Assembly: GCA_014529385.2 (NCBI GenBank)
Contig: CM043959.1
Location: 48,425,928-48,489,927 of the forward strand
Length of the DNA stretch: 64,000 nucleotides
Direction: 5' to 3'
DNA from: Adiantum capillus-veneris
Taxonomy: Eukaryota > Streptophyta > Polypodiopsida > Polypodiales > Pteridaceae
The translations under genes were made by a program, and so were the position numbers. The first letter of the stretch is position 1. Each line of letters opens with the position of its first letter. The notes beneath the pieces are model-generated. The model was not told where the DNA came from. It ran no database searches and saw only the letters and a list, made by a program, of their open reading frames with translations. Below, piece by piece: positions 25,617 through 38,392 of the stretch.

Positions 25617-28600
25617 ATGGCTTTCTCTTATCCCGAGTTTCATGGAAGAAGTGATGAAGATGTGGAAGAATTTTTGGAAAAGATGGAGGTTGCCTGCATT
25701 AGCAACCAGATTCATGACCCTACGCAAATGTTACGCCTTCTCCAAATTTGTTTGAAGAGTGATGCACGAGTTTGGTTTAAAGCATTTGAAGAGGAGTTGC
25801 GTGTGGCTGATCCACCTGTAAGGTTGAGTTGGGACAATCTACGACATGGGTTGGAAGTGGAGTTTGTGAAGATAGAAGATCCTGACAAAGTGTGGCAAGA
25901 AGTACAGGCTTTGGTGCAAAAGGAAGGTGAGCCAGTAGATGCGTACATACGTAAGTTTTCATTGGCATGGGAGCGAATGTGCAAGGCTTTAGCACCACAG
26001 GTACCCCCGCCTGACATGATGAAGAAGGACAGGTTCTTAGCTGGTCTTTGGGAGAATATACGTTGGAGAGTGGAGCTAAAGAAGCCTAGGACATATGAAG
26101 ATGCACTAGAGGTAGCAAGGAACAAAGAGTGGAAGCTGAGGAAAATGAGCCAGTTAGGGGTGGATTCTTTGCCAATGAGGTCTGAATTTCAACCTATAGA
26201 GTCTTTACAAGGGCGCATGTCAGGGGTTCATCATGAACCAGTAGTTCCTGTTACTACTCAGGTTATGCCAACAGTGGTCACTACAGCAGTGCAAGATGAT
26301 GGGCTAAGGCAAGACATGAGGCAAATGGTAGATTTGATGAAGAATCTCAGCCTAAACATGCTAGGTCAAGTGGGAAATAATCGAGGTCGAGGGAGGTTTG
26401 CAAATCAGCAAGGAGGTGAAGAAAGGCCTAGGAATGGTGTTGGACAAAGCAATGGTAGGTTTTGGAGGCAGACGCCCACATGTTATAATTGTGGAGAGTT
26501 GGGTCACATCAGCCCGCAATGTGATAAGCCACCAAGGATTGGGGGAGACATGTATCCATTGCCAAGACAGGTGCTAACTAGGTCAAATGATTATGGCATC
26601 GAAATTAAGGGAGACGAAGGAACCAGTGGACTGACCCAGGAGGAAAAGGGAAAGACAAAAGTGCTAAGTGTAGTCACCTTGGAGAAGGCATCAAAGCTAG
26701 AGGATACATTAGTGATGCCTATTGGGAAGAGGACCACAGAGGATAAGGAAGGAAGAAGTGCCCCAGGTCCTAGTAAGAAGAAAGGAAAGAGCCATGAAGG
26801 CGAGGATGTCAAGGCCAAGAGGAAAAGGAGAGCTCGTCGAAAGTTTCATGTTTCAGATTTTCCACTAGGGGATGGGCAATTAAGCTATGACTTGAAGGAG
26901 GATCTGATGAGCAGGAAGGCAGATGTTACTTTTGGGCAGCTTATAGAGATGGTGCCTAAGCTAAAGTGACAGTGGAAGAGGATGGTTAACCCAATGGAGA
27001 AAGAGCCAGAGAGAGGTTCAGTAAAGGTGTTGGCAATGGATGAGCTACCAGACATTTGTCCAATAGTAGATGTGTGGCATAAAAGGAAAAATTTGGGACA
27101 AGGTTATGTGGATGGCAGAGCCCAAATATGTGTCATAACACACTCATGCGTTGAGAAGATGGGTCTCACAGTGGCTGGGGTGTCAGGTTTTCGGATCAGA
27201 TTGGCAAACCATCAAAAAGTAAAATGCTTGGGTGTTGTAAAGAGCTTAGAAGTGGAGGCATATGATGCAAAGGCAGTGGTTGATTTTCATGTGATGCCAG
27301 CAGGGTTGGGAGCATATCCTATTATACTGGGCAGACCATGGTTACGTGCAGTGGGAGTTGTTCAAGATTGGCGACATGGTACGATTAGCCTCTATGGAAA
27401 GACAGGTACCAAGAAGCTTTACAATATGGACACAAGGAAACGATTAGAGGATCTTTATGAAGATGAGGATGAGTCTAGTGATGAAGACTCTTCCACGGTG
27501 ACAGATGAGGACAGTGATAGCACTACCAGCAGTGATGAGGATGCTGATGTTGCATTTCTTTTGATGGACAAAGAAATCCAGGAGATTGGTTTAGTCGCAT
27601 TTGCGAATGAGGTTGAAGATGAAAGTGAAGGGCCTTATGAAGTGATTGAAGGGCTGATGCAAACCAAGGTTGAGTTGTCAAAGAAGCAGGAATTAATGAC
27701 GCAAATGATTAGTGGAGACCTCTCAGCTATGGAGAAGGATATATTTTTGCATATGCTGGCTAGTTTTCCTGATTTGTTCATTACTTCATATGAAGAGATC
27801 AGAGGGTTCAAGGGTGGAGAGATGCATATAGAGCTGAAAGAAGGTGCTAAGCCAGTGCGGCAAAGGCTAAGAAGGATGGGTCAAGAGCAAATGGAAGCCT
27901 TGCGAGAAGAGGTGGACATGTTATTGAAGGCAGGGTTCATAGTCCCTGTGGAGACCACAGAATGGGTGAGTCCAGTAGTAGTCAGTCCAAAGAAGGATGG
28001 GAAGTGGAGGATTTGTGTAGATTTTAAACCCTTAAATGCAGCCGCTAAGAAGAACCCATATCCTCTTCCATTTATCGATTAGATCTTGGATTCAGTGGCA
28101 GGTTATGAGAGGTACAGTGTGTGTGATGGTTTTTCAGGCTATTTTCAATTGAAGATTGCTCTTAAAGACCGCACAAAGACAACTTTTATTACGCCATGGG
28201 GCTGCTATTGCTACACAGTATTGCCATTTGGGTTGTCAAATGGACCTTCCTTCTATCAAGAGAGAGAAAATTGGGTGTTGGAACCATTCATTGGTAGTTG
28301 TGTTAAAGCTTTTATGGATGACTTCTGTGTCTATAGCAGTAGGGCTGATCACCATGAGAAGCTACAGATGGTATTGGCTCGATATGATGAATGTGGAGGA
28401 CAACTAAATCCAAAGAAATGTCATCTAGCACAGCCAAGGGTGAAGTTATTGGGCCATATGGTGTCAGAAAATGGCATTGAGGCTGATCCAGATAAGGTTA
28501 AGTCTATTATTCTTCTTCCATCACCTACGAGTACGAAGCAATTGGCAACCTTTATACACAAAGTGAAGTACATGGCACGGTTTATTCCATTGTCTTCGCA

Positions 28601-30959
28601 GCTTCTTTATCCATTACAGCAAGTGGCAAAGCATGATCCATTGCAATGGGATGACAAGTGTGAAGAACTGTTTCAAGAGGTGAAAGAGGTGTTAGGGGGG
28701 TTGTCAGCCATGCAGGCTCCTGATTGGGAGAAAGTTTTTTATGTAAATCCATCAGTAGGGGATGATGCCATTGGAGCCATGCTATTGCAAAAGGGGAAGG
28801 GCACCCATTATATGAGGCCAGTGTATTGTGCAAGCCGAGTGAAGTTGGTAGCGGAGAGAAAGTTATCGGAAGTAGAGCTAGTGATGGCCAGTGTAATATT
28901 TGCTTGTCGACGATTTCGTCATTACTTGCTACCACGGCCTTTTGTTTTCTTGACGAGTTATGCCTTTTTGCCACAGTTAATTAATGGTATTAACATGTCA
29001 AATGTGGTGAAGAAGTGGGTAATTGAGCTGCAAGAGTTTGAGTTCTCTTTTCTAGTGGAAGATAGTACAAGGGCTACCCTAGCTGATTTGTTGACCTACA
29101 AGGAGAATCCCCTTATTGTAAAGGAAGAGGTGGTGAGAAAGGTAGTTGAGGAAGTTCCACAAATCAACAATGCACATGTGTTGTTCTTTGATGGTTCATA
29201 CAGAAAGAGCCACGATGCAGCTTCAGGGGGTATAGCACTTTATGATCCAGAGGGGAAGCTAGTATGCAAGAGAGGGTTCAAATTGGATGCGCATAGTAAC
29301 AATGAGGCTGAATATGCTACATTGGAATCCGGATTACACATTTGTTTGAAGCATGGGGTTCGAAGGTTGAGCATAAAAGGTGATGCCTTGTTAGTGGTGA
29401 AGCAAGTGTTGGGTGTGTGGAAGAGCAAGAACACCTCATTGAAGGAAATGTGCTTTAGAATTAAAGGCCTGTTAAAAAAGTTTGAAGTATGGAGCATTAG
29501 ACACATTGAACGTGCTCTAAATGGAGAGGCACATGAAGCAGCTCAAGGCATGATTGGGGAGCTATTCGTGTTGAGGACCAATTTAGCTCTTTATCATGGC
29601 CGGGAAAGTTTGGCTCAAGAAGAGGAGTTTTTGCTAACAGGAATCATTCCAAAGGAGATTCAGAAGTCTAAGAAGTATGGATTTGTGCGTAGAGCATACA
29701 GGTACAAATTGATTGGTGATGTCTTATACATGAAAGGGGCTGATCTCGTGTTGAGACGTGTACCTTGGCGGGAGGAGCTTTACAGAGTGTTGGAAGAGAA
29801 TCATGAAGGCGCATGTGGTGGCCATTTTGCTCTAAAGATCACCTTGCATAAGATTTTGCAAGAGGGGTATGTATGGCCTAGTTTGCACAAGGATGTTCAC
29901 CATTGGTGTAGGTCTTGCAATAGGTGTCAACCATTTGGGAAGAGAGTGTTGAAGCCAGAGCTACGAAAAACCATTATGGCGTTTGATGTGTTTGAAAAGT
30001 GGGGGATTGATGCAATAGGCCCGTTACCTATCACAAGCAAGGGCAAAAGCTATATTTTGACGGCAGTGGACTATCTTTCTAGATGGGCAGAGGCTATAGC
30101 AGTAAAACAGATCACTGCAAAGGATGTGGCAAAATTTGTGTATGATGAAATATGTTGCAAGTTTGGGGTGCCATTAGAGCTACTTTCAGATAAGGGGCCA
30201 GGATTTAGAGCTAAACTGCTAGACTTCTTATGCACAAAGACGAAGATTAGGCACCAGCATACCACTCCTTATTACCCGCAGTGTAATGGCTTAAATGAAA
30301 GATTCAATGGTGAGTTGGTACAAATTCTTTCTAAAGTGACAGAGCACCAAGGAAAGAATTGGGATTTGGAATTGCCTAGTGCATTATGGGCTTACCGTAC
30401 TTCGGTGAAGACAAGCACAGGGTTTACTCCATTTCATTTGGTGTATGGAAAGGAAGCACTATTGCCTGTGGAGGTAGAGTTGCCTGCGGTCAAGATGTTA
30501 GAGAAGTTGCTTGGGTCGCCTAGTGATGCATTCAAAGAGAGGCTCTTGCAGTTACAAGAGGTCCAGTTGGATAGGATGAGCGCATTGGAGCATTATGGGC
30601 AGATGCAGGATAAGGCTTTGGCAAAGATAAATGAAAAGGTCAAAAGTAAGGGTATCAAGAAGCATGACTTGGTTTTGCACTACAACAGCAAACTGGACAA
30701 CACCTTCCAAAAGAAGTTTCAAATTAAGTGGGAAGGCCCTTTCAAGGTAGTGGAGTGTTTCCCGAATGGTACATATCAGTTGGCTAACCTGGATGGGATT
30801 TTACATACGTCAAGGGTAAATGGATTGCTTCTTAAGTTGTATCATGCCAGGTTGATGATGGTGGAGCAAGATGAGTTTTCTTTGATGTCTGTGAAGGATG
30901 AGGAGACCTGTGATGCGGCGAGTCTCATATCTCTCTTTGCTGCTGCTGATCATGAATGA
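25617..30959 (+). pseudogene. Gypsy gag-pol polyprotein with two in-frame stops
   Basis: ATG at 25617 (MAFSYPEFHG) opens a single frame of about 1780 codons. In order: capsid, zinc knuckle CYNCGELGHISPQC, protease (YVDGRAQICVI, ILGRPWL; Arg replaces the usual Ser/Thr-Gly), RT (ICVDFKPLN, LPFGLSNGPSFYQ, FMDDFCVYS), RNase H, a second RNase H-like domain (LFFDGSYRKS, NNEAEYATLE, IKGDALLVVKQVL), integrase HHCC and a DDE core (GIDAIGPLP, LLSDKGPGF, GLNERFNGE). TGA at 26967 lies between gag and protease. TAG at 28080 replaces the Gln expected after PFID in RT. No frameshift was seen. With two stops this copy cannot make Pol by ordinary translation, although readthrough at the gag/pro boundary would be conventional. 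Confidence 0.92.
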
Positions 30960-30969
30960 TCTAGCAGGC

Positions 30970-30987
30970 TAGGGGATGGGCAAATTA
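30970..30987 (+). other. Polypurine tract of gypsy element
   Basis: TAGGGGATGGGCAAATTA immediately precedes the 3' LTR, ten bases after the polyprotein stop codon. Confidence 0.75.
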
Positions 30988-32125
30988 TGTCAGGAGTTTT
31001 TTGGAGCAAGGGATTGTGCATATGTACATATACATGCATGGTGCATCAAATAAAGGATTTCCCATTTTCCTTAGCCAGGTGGTTATGTGGGGCCCACATG
31101 TGTACAGGTAGGACAGGGTGTACATAGTGCATCGATTTTCACTATTACCAGTACCACTGTGTTTTTTCTACAATAAGGAGGATTTGGTAGCGCGTAAAAC
31201 TTCTCGAGGAAGCTATCCGAGGGCCGACGACGTGAGGTCAGCAGGTGCGTCAGATGGCATCTAGTGGCGTCAGGAGGTCGAACGGGGTCAATACTTGCTG
31301 GTGGAGAAGTACGAACACAACGTGGGTGTTTCCTTGTGATAATTATGCAGAAAGGTCATCATTAGGACCACTTTTTGGGGCCACTTCACGTGGTGGCGAG
31401 ACGCATTATTGGAAAAAGCTAAGTGACAGGTGTGCGTATGGATGCAAAAAGGTGACAACTATGCACTGCGAGGTCAGTTTTTGGCCTGTTCGGGGTCCGT
31501 TTGAGGTCATCTAAAAGGCCAAGGGTGCCCATGTGATAAAGAAAAGTGTGGGAACTGAAAAAACTGAGAGAAGACCAGAAAAAACGTGGAGAAGAGAGGA
31601 GGAACAGCCGCAGGTGTGTTTTTGGGGTTTTTGGAGCCTGTTTTGGCCGTAAACTGCTCAGATTTGAGCACTTTGACATTGTAGACTGGGGTTTTGGGCC
31701 GTTCCGGACGCGATGGCGTTGTCCGTTTTGCCAAATTCCTCACTCTTTTCCTGCTTTTTTTCTGTGTAAGTTTCTCCTATGAGCGAAGTTTCTGCTCTAG
31801 TTTGTGATTGTATCTAGTATCTTTTACCCATATTGTGTGAGTTGTTTGCCCCATTGGTGTAGGTCCAAGCTCATTTGTATCTAAACATCAGAAATTCTCC
31901 TCTTTTGAGCTGAGTTTTTTGGGTGTGTGTATGTGTGTGTGTGTCTGTGTGGAGTGGGCAAGTGGATAGTCTCTCTCCTCTCACTCAAGAGTGTGTTCCC
32001 TGTCTCGGCCAGGTGTGTTGTGTAAGCCGAGTGGTGCCCCATAGTGTGTGTGTGTGTGTGTATCTTCCCAAGAGTGTGTGTCGGGTTGTTATAGAGGCGC
32101 TGTGTGTGTTTTCATCCCGCTCACA
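30988..32125 (+). repeat. 3' LTR of Tat-type gypsy
   Basis: Partner of 23422-24563. The main differences are a missing 10-base stretch near 31660 and a longer GT run near 32050. Confidence 0.92.
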
Positions 32126-32129
32126 ACGC
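32126..32129. repeat. Target-site duplication ACGC (right copy)
   Basis: Follows the 3' LTR end CACA and equals 23418-23421. Confidence 0.7.
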
Positions 32130-32235
32130 CTTTAGAAATATTAAATATTTATCTTTTGGTTTTTGAAAACTGCCAACAAAACACCATCCAATAGTGCCTC
32201 ACAAGAGGTGTCAAGGACACTACTTTTTGCACCAC

Positions 32236-33232
32236 CAACCCATGCTTTCACCCCTCAAGACAAAGTACAATGGATCAAGTAATCCATATGTTCATGTGTC
32301 CCTCTTCAAATAAGTTTTGAGAGATAAAAAAGATTGCAGACTTCCACACCCAATATGAAGGGTTTGGGCTGACATTGGAAGGATCGGCCTTGACATGGTT
32401 TCAACCACTGAACAAAGATAATTTTCCAAATGTTGAACAGCTTTTGTAAGAATTTGGATAGGAGTTCTCTGAAAGATGGATCAAGCACAATATGGTGTCA
32501 TAGATCTATGCTTTCAAACAAAAAGAGAACAAGAAAATGAAGGAAGCTTTGTTTTGCTTCAAACAATACCTTGAGAGATCCTTCATGAGAGTTATGACAA
32601 GATGAGAGGTTATTAGTTCTCTTTATAGAGGGCTTGAGGACCGAGTCTCTCACAAAAGAACTGCACTTGAAAGCATGCACAACGTTTGAGCAAGTCACTA
32701 GAGAAGCTCTATATCTAGGTGACGATTGGAAGGCCTACAAAGAGGTGATGAAAGATGAAAAGAATGTGACTAGTAGCACCTCTTCTATGATGGGTGAATC
32801 CACAATGAAGAAAAACATCCAAGCTAAAAACCATGCCAAACATTGATGAGCTGGGCAAAGAAGTTATAAGGAGAATGAACCAAGTCTATAGATAGAATCC
32901 AAATGTACGACATCAACAAGTGAGGAGATGTGACACTTGTGGAGGGGATCATCGCAACCCAGGGTGTAACAATCAACTGAGACTGCAACATATTCTAGGG
33001 CAACAACCACCTCTTTTGAATGATGGTAGAGTAGAAGTCAACTACACTCAACCACAACTGAACCACATGAGAGCCAAGCATTGAGGATGTCTTCTTTGTA
33101 TTACGACAAGCCTAGCAATACCTACATGAATGATGCCAGAGAGTAGCTCTTATGCTAGAGATACCTATCCTTCAAGGTGGAGTTTAGAATCCATTGCACA
33201 ACCATCATATGTGCCACAAACCATGAGAGATC
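32236..33232 (+). pseudogene. Gypsy-type gag relic
   Basis: Broken plus-strand frames give GFGLTLEGSALTWFQPL, FSERWIKHN, and after more stops a knuckle-like CDTCGGDHRNPGC near 32935. Homology-like text continues to about 33232 (SYVPQTMRDHH). At least six stops and one shift are visible. It differs from the gag of both full LTR elements in the window, so it is a third gypsy-like family. It may be the older host of the gypsy element at 23.4 kb. Confidence 0.6.
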
Positions 33233-33409
33233 ATCATTGAGCTTGGGCAGGAAGGGAAAATGAGGGAGGTTGTCAGAGATGTGGATTACGCTAGTGAGGT
33301 CTAGGTGGGTGAGGTTGAGGAGGGAAGCCAAGGTGTGGGATGGCAGAGGATCGGAGAACCTGGTTTGTGAACTTTCCATTGCTCTCTGGACAGGGAACCT
33401 GCAAAGCAT
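33155..33409 (-). pseudogene. Leucine-rich-repeat-like fragment
   Basis: The minus strand encodes a short piece with ASLLNLTHLDLTS and NLPHFPFLPKLN, which fits one plant extracellular LRR unit. It ends within the gag relic, and no kinase or full repeat array is present. It could be a captured or broken receptor-gene fragment; short LRR-like text can also arise by chance. Confidence 0.3.
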
Positions 33410-33764
33410 AGCTTTGAGTTTTGGAATTTGTCTTTGACTTTGTCATCTCTCTCTCTCACAACAAGCTCAGCTCTATGAGTGTCGTTTTCTTCTTGATCTT
33501 TAGCTTCTCATTGAGAAAAGCACAGCGACAGCGAACTCTCCATTGACATAGTCTAAGAACCATGGACAGTCTCTCCAAACATCTTTACCATGTAGATTGT
33601 TTATCCACTCATCCAGATAGATCCTATTCTCACCTTCTCTCTGACTCCACCCATGCATCACCGGGATGCTCGAGGTATGGGAACAATGGGGCTTTCTTGA
33701 AGTGCCCCACTCACTATCTACAATATACAATATTGACTACATTGATCAAAATATACAACATTGA

Positions 33765-35605
33765 TCATGAATAACCATAAAACATAATAGTTAAATACAT
33801 GTATAGTAAGCATTTCACAGTGCATGCACAATGTGACTTCTCCTCTCCATTGTGGGTGGCCCGTATGGTTGACTTCCACCACACCAATGCTTTACCAAAT
33901 TGATCTTCACAATAAGATTTATTTTTTGCTTCAAGAGACAAGTTGTAATCACGTGCATCACATGCATGGAGATTATTCACCACTGAATTTTCAAACTCCA
34001 TCTTCTTTTCCAAGCTCAATACACCCTTGCACAAGAAGCATTAGTAACACCGCACTCATATATGTGTTTAGCATCACCGTTCTAAAGTGTTATTGTACTC
34101 ACCTTTCCAATTTCCACACAAGTAGACATGCATTCCCAAAAACTGTAAGAATGGCTTCTCTTGTGTCAGAATAGATGCTTCAATCATTGTTGCAACATTT
34201 CCCTTGGCCAATATATCCACTAAACAATATTTCCTAGAAATATGGAAATGACACAATGTCCAGTTAATTTGTCAAAAACATTACATTCAAAAGTAAAGTA
34301 TTCTCACATCGCAGGGCTGATATGTGTACGTGCAACCTTAGATACTCTTAAGGGGGTCATTTTGCACCCCTTCTCTCCCCAACCCACAAAGGAAATGCAC
34401 TTTTGAAAAAAAAAAAGTTCTTTTCTCTGGATTCGTGATGACAGAAATTGCCAACTCCTTTCGAACAAAGATGTTCTCCATAGAATTTAAAGCCATTGCA
34501 TAGCTTGCTTTGTATTGTTCTTCTCTTGTGAAAGGTACTTCCTTGTCTCTCTTGCAGGCAAGTTCTCCATTTTTTGGTGGTGCAATGCATCAAACTCCTC
34601 CTACATTATACAGCATATAAGTGGATTAAATTCCAAACACAATGTATACAAGTCATCCCATGCATGTATACTGTAAATTACACTCACCTTCCACAAGAGT
34701 TGGGCTAGCAAAGAGTTTGCAAGTCTAAGCCACCTTGATTGGTTCATGGCAGTGCCACAAAGAGGCCTTTTAACTTTTACCTTGTCTTTGTTGTTGAATT
34801 TGTCCAATAGGGACTGTGGGTCTGCAAGTGCCAACTTTGCATCATAAAAATGTTGTGGATAGTAGTTGATGAATGTGGACTCGTGTAACCCTAATTATTA
34901 TCATAACAAATATCATTAAGCTACCATTTAAAACTAGAGTGCAAAGAAGCAAATTTAGAGAACCTTACTTGTTGATCATACCAAGAATCAATGAAAACTC
35001 CACCATCTCCTAAGTTGCAAACTTCACAAGGGTATACTCAACCTTTGGGGTTGTGAAGTCATACAGTCACTCACCCAATGCTCAATCTTTCCACGTGTGA
35101 AGATGGCGGTTTCCATCCCACACCACGAATATTATTTCCTCCATATGGCTAAGCTATGAAATGATCTTACTAAATTGTCAAAGGTGGAGGACATGATAAA
35201 CTCTTCCCAACGAACATCGTGCCTACCGAAAGATATAAAATCTTGCCCAGAGAAGACTTCAGACAGGATAAAATGGGCCATCGTAGGTTGATAGCCTTTT
35301 TTAGCTATAGAAGTGGTGAGGTATGCACAACAGTCATTAATGGTCGGATTGGCCAAAAGACAACAAAGAGGAATCCTTGACGGCACGTGATTATATGGCA
35401 CAATATATGCATCAATCCACCTCGCCAAAATGTGACTATCAATAATAGAATCAAAAAGTTCATTAACAGGTTCATTTTTGACATTTTGCAGCTCTATGGT
35501 TCTCAAATTTGTTGCACTTGTTGATGGAGCTACGTGCGCAACTGTCACAATGGATGCAATAAGCATAGATGTCATTGCTTGCAACAAACCACTCTCTTGA
35601 GTCAT
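33765..35605 (-). pseudogene. Unrecognised spliced minus-strand locus
   Basis: Several coding-like blocks lie in the same direction: 35605-35132 (MTQESGLLQAMTSM), 34834-34685 (ADPQSLLDKFNNKDKV), about 34600-34360, 34256-34115 and 34034-33765. Some end at plausible donors, for example before 34684 and near 34105. One stop (near 35030) falls where the frame otherwise continues. I do not recognise the family. It may be the coding part of another DNA transposon, but I found no terminal repeats. Confidence 0.35.
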
Positions 35606-35979
35606 GTTGATTGAAATTTCATCTTAACGACGATCAACTTCTTTGGATTTATTTTTGTGTGAGGATTGACATTTTTTCTATTTAAAAAAAAGGGGGAAAT
35701 GCAAGAGAGAGAAAGAGAGTGAGAGAGTCAGAGCATGAGATAGAGAGAAGAGACAAGGAGTGTAAGATCACGAGAGAGGGAGAGAGTGGGAGAGTGCAAC
35801 AAGGCAAGTCATGCCTAGTGATAGCAAAATCATGGGACAGAGTACAATAGTCTATGAGTGGAGCAAATTTTACATCTCTATCGCTACAATGGACACAAGG
35901 TTTTTAATGTTGCAGTAAAAACTACAACGTAGGAGCCAAAATCCTACTGGGTAAGAAAGAATAAAGCCTCATCCAAATC

Positions 35980-37362
35980 ATCCCCATATGCTTTCAAATT
36001 TTAGCAAAGCTAGGTATGGAAAAATCTAAAGGAAAAAGTGCAGGTAGATGTCCAATAAATTGATATAAGCTATTGCCCAAGAATATGCATAGTTTAGCAA
36101 ACCATATGCTTGCTATGGATGCAATCAGGCTCATTGTACATAGACTACAGTGGTCAAGTCTACAGCCTAGAGCCACAAATGGAAAATCTTATGGATCAAT
36201 CAAGCAAACCAACCGTTATTGGACAACCAAGTCAAAGGCAATACAAGACAAAGAAATTTATAGCCTAATGTTGAGCATCTTTAAAGAGGATACCGACAAT
36301 CTGGCTAGCACAAAGTAGGAAATTCTCAATAAGAGCTTGCTAAGGATGCGAAGATCAAAGTGACACCCATTATGGTATATTGTTTAGAGTGGGGAAGGAA
36401 AGGATGACACTTGTTAGAGGATTATCTCCATAATCCGGACACCGAGAACACATCAGCAAAGCGAAGTACAAACTAGTAATGCATTTATCGATGTAAGTAC
36501 ACCTAACTCTCAATCTTTGGCACAGTCAAATACTCATGTATTACCTTTAGAAACACCACTAAGAGCACTGCAAGTTCAATATCTGCATGAAAATTCATGA
36601 GCACTTGAAGGATTAAAACTGGAACCAGAAGGAAGTAAATTTATGCCAAAGGTCACAAAAAGTGTGTGATAACATTTGTCAAAGCGTAGATAAGTTACAA
36701 CGAAAGAAAATCTAGATTTTCAACTAGACAGAATCTCATGTCCTTTTGCACATGGCTAAGTGCGGCCAACCACAACTAGATGATGATCTAGAATTCAATA
36801 TCATATCTCAAAACAAACAAGAAGAATGCTGGGGAAAATTTCTATCACCATTCAGGTAGATTCTCAGATCCTAGAAGCACAATTTCATGTGATGAAAGTA
36901 AAGGATATACAGGGTGACATGGTTTTAAGAATGCCATTAGCTCACTTCTAGAGATACAGTATTCCAAAGAGATGTAGCGTACAAAGACAACCATGGTTAA
37001 GAATACCAAACATTGCCACTCATAAAAGAGAACAAAAGTTTCTCTAGTAAAACACAAGTGGAGACAGATACAAGGTAGAGCCTATTGTAGATGTTCCAAC
37101 TCCACCCAACGAAACACCCTGTAAGTTTGAAGTAGATTAGGTGAAAGAAAGTGTTATCAACACACAGAAGTTACAAACCCCTAATGGAGCACAAATTTCT
37201 GAACTACCTTCCCTAGAGATCCATCTAGATCATGATGAAATCTCAAGAAAAACGAGCAGATATCCTATTAGAAGGAAGAAGGAATGTCCGGACCCATTAG
37301 ACGATTGCCCCCCCACCCTCCGCCGCCGCCCCTCAAAAGCTTGCGCCTTCCACTTGTTTTAG
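35980..37362 (+). pseudogene. Degenerate plus-strand coding relic
   Basis: Plus-strand text with many stops includes an 81-residue open part at 36073-36318 and a 73-residue part at 37141-37362 (LEIHLDHDEISRKTSRYPI). It may be the rest of the gypsy relic that starts at 32236, split by later insertions, but no RT motif is visible. Confidence 0.3.
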
Positions 37363-38134
37363 GGCACAAAATGTGGAACAAAGAGCCCAGCACCCACTCA
37401 CCATCTCATGGGCTTTCAAGCCAGATGCTTTTGATTCGGTGACTTGCTTACAATTCTTTCTACTCTACCATTGATGTCGCCTATTGTGAACAAGTAGAAC
37501 AGTTGCCAACTCACTGGAGAACTAAGGTCCCTTTGTTCTATAGTGCCAATAGGTTGATGAGAGATGCTCTTCATGAGTTGATGTAATTTCTTTATGACAG
37601 GGTTGACCCACCCCTTACTTGTGGGCCCCATGTACTCTTTGTCACTGGTTTTCCTCTAATTTAAATTCCACTACTTTCAAAAAAAAAAAGTAGAATAGTT
37701 GCCGCCGTCGTGGTCTAACCTGACCTCACCATACTCAAAGCGTGCGTAAATGGACAAGGAAACTACCTGCAACGGCAATCGCAGCTGATGTGGCATCCAC
37801 AACAGCAAAACGCTTGAAAGTAGGATCATCTACATAGTTAGCTGCAGAGATCGTGATTTTCACTTGCTGGGTCTAAATTACTCTTTAAAAGTTGTTTGCA
37901 TGTGCGCGAGAGCCAAACAACGTCCTGCACCTTGCTTTTCACTTGTGGAAGGTGCACTGACTTCACCCTTAGGCAACCTCATGTGCGTACCCTTTCAATG
38001 AGCATTGGTCTCATAATAATCGTGAGGCTTGAACCCGTGGTCCCCCTCTAATCTGTTTATTAGTGAAATATCCGCAGTGGCCATCTTTTGGCAAGTTGGG
38101 ATGCTAAAATTGATGGAGTAAGTAATGCCATTGA
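37363..38134. other. Intergenic DNA upstream of TBL-like gene
   Basis: No gene or repeat is recognised in this stretch apart from short A runs. Confidence 0.4.
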
Positions 38135-38155
38135 ATGTCTGTGAGGGAGGGCGCG

Positions 38156-38200
<45 letters not shown>

Positions 38201-38219
38201 GCCTGTGAGGGAGGGCGCG

Positions 38220-38272
<53 letters not shown>

Positions 38273-38277
38273 TCTCA
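38135..38277. repeat. Duplicated unit ending in CT tracts, 5' of TBL-like gene
   Basis: A 64-bp unit (GCCTGTGAGGGAGGGCGCGC followed by a CT run) is present twice, at 38135-38198 and 38199-38260, then a CA tract. It ends about 115 bp before the probable start codon and may lie in the promoter or 5' leader. Confidence 0.85.
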
Positions 38278-38392
38278 CACGCGACATGGGCATTGGGCAC
38301 CCACAAATTCACACACCCAGCTGTATATTATGCCCGCTTGTATCAGCTCGGTTTTAAACACGATGAATCGACGGTAGCTGTGGCATCCTTCC

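Larger units (their letters stand above)
23422..32125 (+). mobile_element. Ty3/gypsy LTR retrotransposon, Tat type, nearly intact
   Basis: An 8.7-kb element with LTRs of about 1140 bp, a polypurine tract, a 4-bp duplication and one long gag-pol frame broken by only two stops. An extra RNase H-like domain after the RT-linked RNase H and no chromodomain place it with the Tat-type lineage of plant gypsy elements. By eye the LTRs differ by about nine substitutions plus small indels, under 1%, so this is among the youngest insertions in the window. Confidence 0.92.
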
